Source: Pseudomonas cavernicola
GTDB lineage: Bacteria; Pseudomonadota; Gammaproteobacteria; Pseudomonadales; Pseudomonadaceae
NCBI RefSeq assembly: GCF_003596405.1
Contig: NZ_QYUR01000006.1
Span: forward strand, 1,054,001-1,118,000
Direction: 5' to 3'
Length of the DNA stretch: 64,000 nt
Positions 62,985-64,000 of this stretch are shown here, one piece after another. Made by a program: the position numbers and the translations under genes. Within the stretch, counting starts at the first letter, position 1, and each line of letters opens with the position of its first letter. Below the pieces are notes generated by a model. The model saw only the letters and a program-made list of their open reading frames with translations. It was not told where the DNA came from and searched no databases.

Positions 62985-64000
62985 ATGCGACTGAATCAGC
63001 TCGCTCGTCTGCTCGTCACCTTGCCCGCACTGTGCGCACCGTTTGCCAGCGCCCAGGCTGCCGGCCTGGATCGCAGCCAATTACCGATTGCCGAGCCGTC
63101 CCGGCCGCTTTACAGCGAGCAGGATGTGCGCGGGGCCAAGCCCCCTGTCCCGTTCAAAATCGAGGCCCCGGCCGGTGCGCCCAACGTGGTGATCGTGCTG
63201 ATCGACGACCTCGGCTTCGGCGCCACCAGCACCTTCGGCGGGCCGATTGCCACGCCAACCCTGGATGCCCTGGCCCAGGACGGCCTGCGCTACAACAACT
63301 TCCACACCACCGCGCTGTGCTCGCCAACCCGCAGCGCGCTCAAATCCGGACGCAACCACCATACGGTGAACATGGGCTTCGTCACCGAGTTCGCCACGGG
63401 CTTCCCGGGGAACACCGGGCAGATCCCCAACGCCACCGCGCCGCTGGCCGAGATGCTGCGCCTCAATGGCTACAGCACCGCCGCCTTCGGCAAGTGGCAC
63501 GAGACCGCCGTCTGGGAAACCGGAGTGTCCGGGCCCTTCGACCGCTGGCCGACCCGTCAGGGCTTCGACAAGTTCTATGGCTTCATTGGCGGCGAGACCA
63601 ACCAGTGGGCGCCCTACCTCTTCGACGGCGTCGCCCAGGTCGAGTTGCCGGAAGACCCCAACTATCACTTCATGACCGACATGACCGACAAGGCGGTGTC
63701 CTGGGTCAAGTATCAGAAGGCGCTGACGCCGAACAAACCGTTCTTCCTGTATTTCGCCCCGGGTGCCGTGCATGCACCGCACCATGCCCCCAAGGAGTGG
63801 ATCGACAAGTGGAAGGGCAAGTTCGATCAGGGCTGGGACAAGATTCGCGAGGAGAGCCTGGCCCGGCAGATCGAACTGGGCGTGGTGCCGGCCGGCACCC
63901 AGCTGCCGCCCAAGCCGCCGGCGATCAAGGACTGGGACAAGCTCTCGGCTGACGAGAAGCGTCTGTTCACCCACCAGGCCGAAGTCTTCGCCGCCTTCCT
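62985..64000 (+). CDS. Exported sulfatase, 5' part
   Basis: Type I sulfatase cut by the window edge; 338 residues visible. The signal peptide is about 1-26 (ending FASAQA). The metal-binding Asp74-Asp75 are in VIVLIDDLGFG, and the formylglycine motif is Cys112-Ser-Pro-Thr-Arg116 (LCSPTRSALKSGRNHH). FGKWH and FFLYFAPGAVHAPHH are further active-site segments. GTGGAG lies about 9 bases before ATG 62985. The Cys type needs an anaerobic or FGE-type maturase not seen here. Substrate unknown; arylsulfate or other organic sulfate ester for sulfur scavenging in the periplasm is likely. Confidence 0.9.
   Translation, partial: MRLNQLARLLVTLPALCAPFASAQAAGLDRSQLPIAEPSRPLYSEQDVRGAKPPVPFKIEAPAGAPNVVIVLIDDLGFGATSTFGGPIATPTLDALAQDGLRYNNFHTTALCSPTRSALKSGRNHHTVNMGFVTEFATGFPGNTGQIPNATAPLAEMLRLNGYSTAAFGKWHETAVWETGVSGPFDRWPTRQGFDKFYGFIGGETNQWAPYLFDGVAQVELPEDPNYHFMTDMTDKAVSWVKYQKALTPNKPFFLYFAPGAVHAPHHAPKEWIDKWKGKFDQGWDKIREESLARQIELGVVPAGTQLPPKPPAIKDWDKLSADEKRLFTHQAEVFAAF

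Noticed and set aside
62600..62990. Expected attR copy of the ssrA 3' end
   Set aside because: I searched by eye for GGTTCAAATCCCCCCGGCTC or parts of it near the junction and found none.
62921..63952. Frame of 343 codons overlapping the sulfatase start in another phase
   Set aside because: Arg/Gly/Pro-rich out-of-frame translation; the sulfatase frame has a signal peptide, metal ligands and the CSPTR motif.

Overview
The window is a contiguous piece of a Pseudomonas chromosome. Three things point to the genus: the gene order panC-panD-pgi-acsA ... pnp-rpsO-truB-rbfA-infB-nusA-rimP-tRNA-secG-tpiA-glmM-folP-ftsH-rlmE-yhbY-greA-carBA-dapB-dnaJ-dnaK-grpE-recN-fur-bamE-rnfH-ratA-smpB, which as I remember it is the order in P. 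aeruginosa; a tmRNA with the tag ANDDNYALAA; and REP-type repeats (TGTAGGAGCGAGC...). Codons are strongly GC-biased. I cannot name the species.

Layout. (1) 1-15.9 kb, mostly + strand: the panC end, panD, pgi, acetyl-CoA synthetase, an MpaB-type (DUF2236) protein, a thiolase, an RlmI-like methyltransferase, a 997-residue DUF748 protein, a small cluster of DUF2845 secreted proteins with a MITE and a decayed third copy, a rhomboid protease with C-terminal extension, and an opposing zinc-finger membrane protein. (2) 16-31.3 kb, - strand: the translation and RNA block (pnp, rpsO, truB, rbfA, infB, nusA, rimP), initiator tRNA-Met and tRNA-Leu(GAG), secG, tpiA, glmM, folP, ftsH and rlmE. (3) 31.3-45.7 kb: yhbY, a DUF4149 protein, greA, carB, carA, dapB, the heat-shock genes dnaJ, dnaK and grpE with two near-perfect sigma32 promoters, recN, fur, bamE, rnfH and ratA. 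(4) 45.6-47.9 kb: a sodium-dependent transporter broken by a one-base frameshift, then smpB. (5) 47.9-56.8 kb: a complete lactate system with an FadR-family regulator, its operator, the permease, the LldEFG iron-sulfur complex and a fused D-lactate dehydrogenase. (6) 56.9-64 kb: a small secreted protein, a hybrid sensor kinase, ssrA, then the scar of an ssrA-targeting mobile element (intact integrase, truncated UvrD-type helicase, truncated AraC regulator) and the start of an exported sulfatase.

Most of the window is conserved core genome. The parts that deserve a second look are the carAB leader (strong terminator, alternative hairpins and an upstream frame whose stop overlaps the TTG start of carA), the DUF2845/MITE cluster, the frameshifted transporter, the four-fold TGGAATACAC motif in front of the integrase, and the ssrA island remnant. 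I found no CRISPR array and no complete defence system. I do not see a clearly undescribed multi-gene system.
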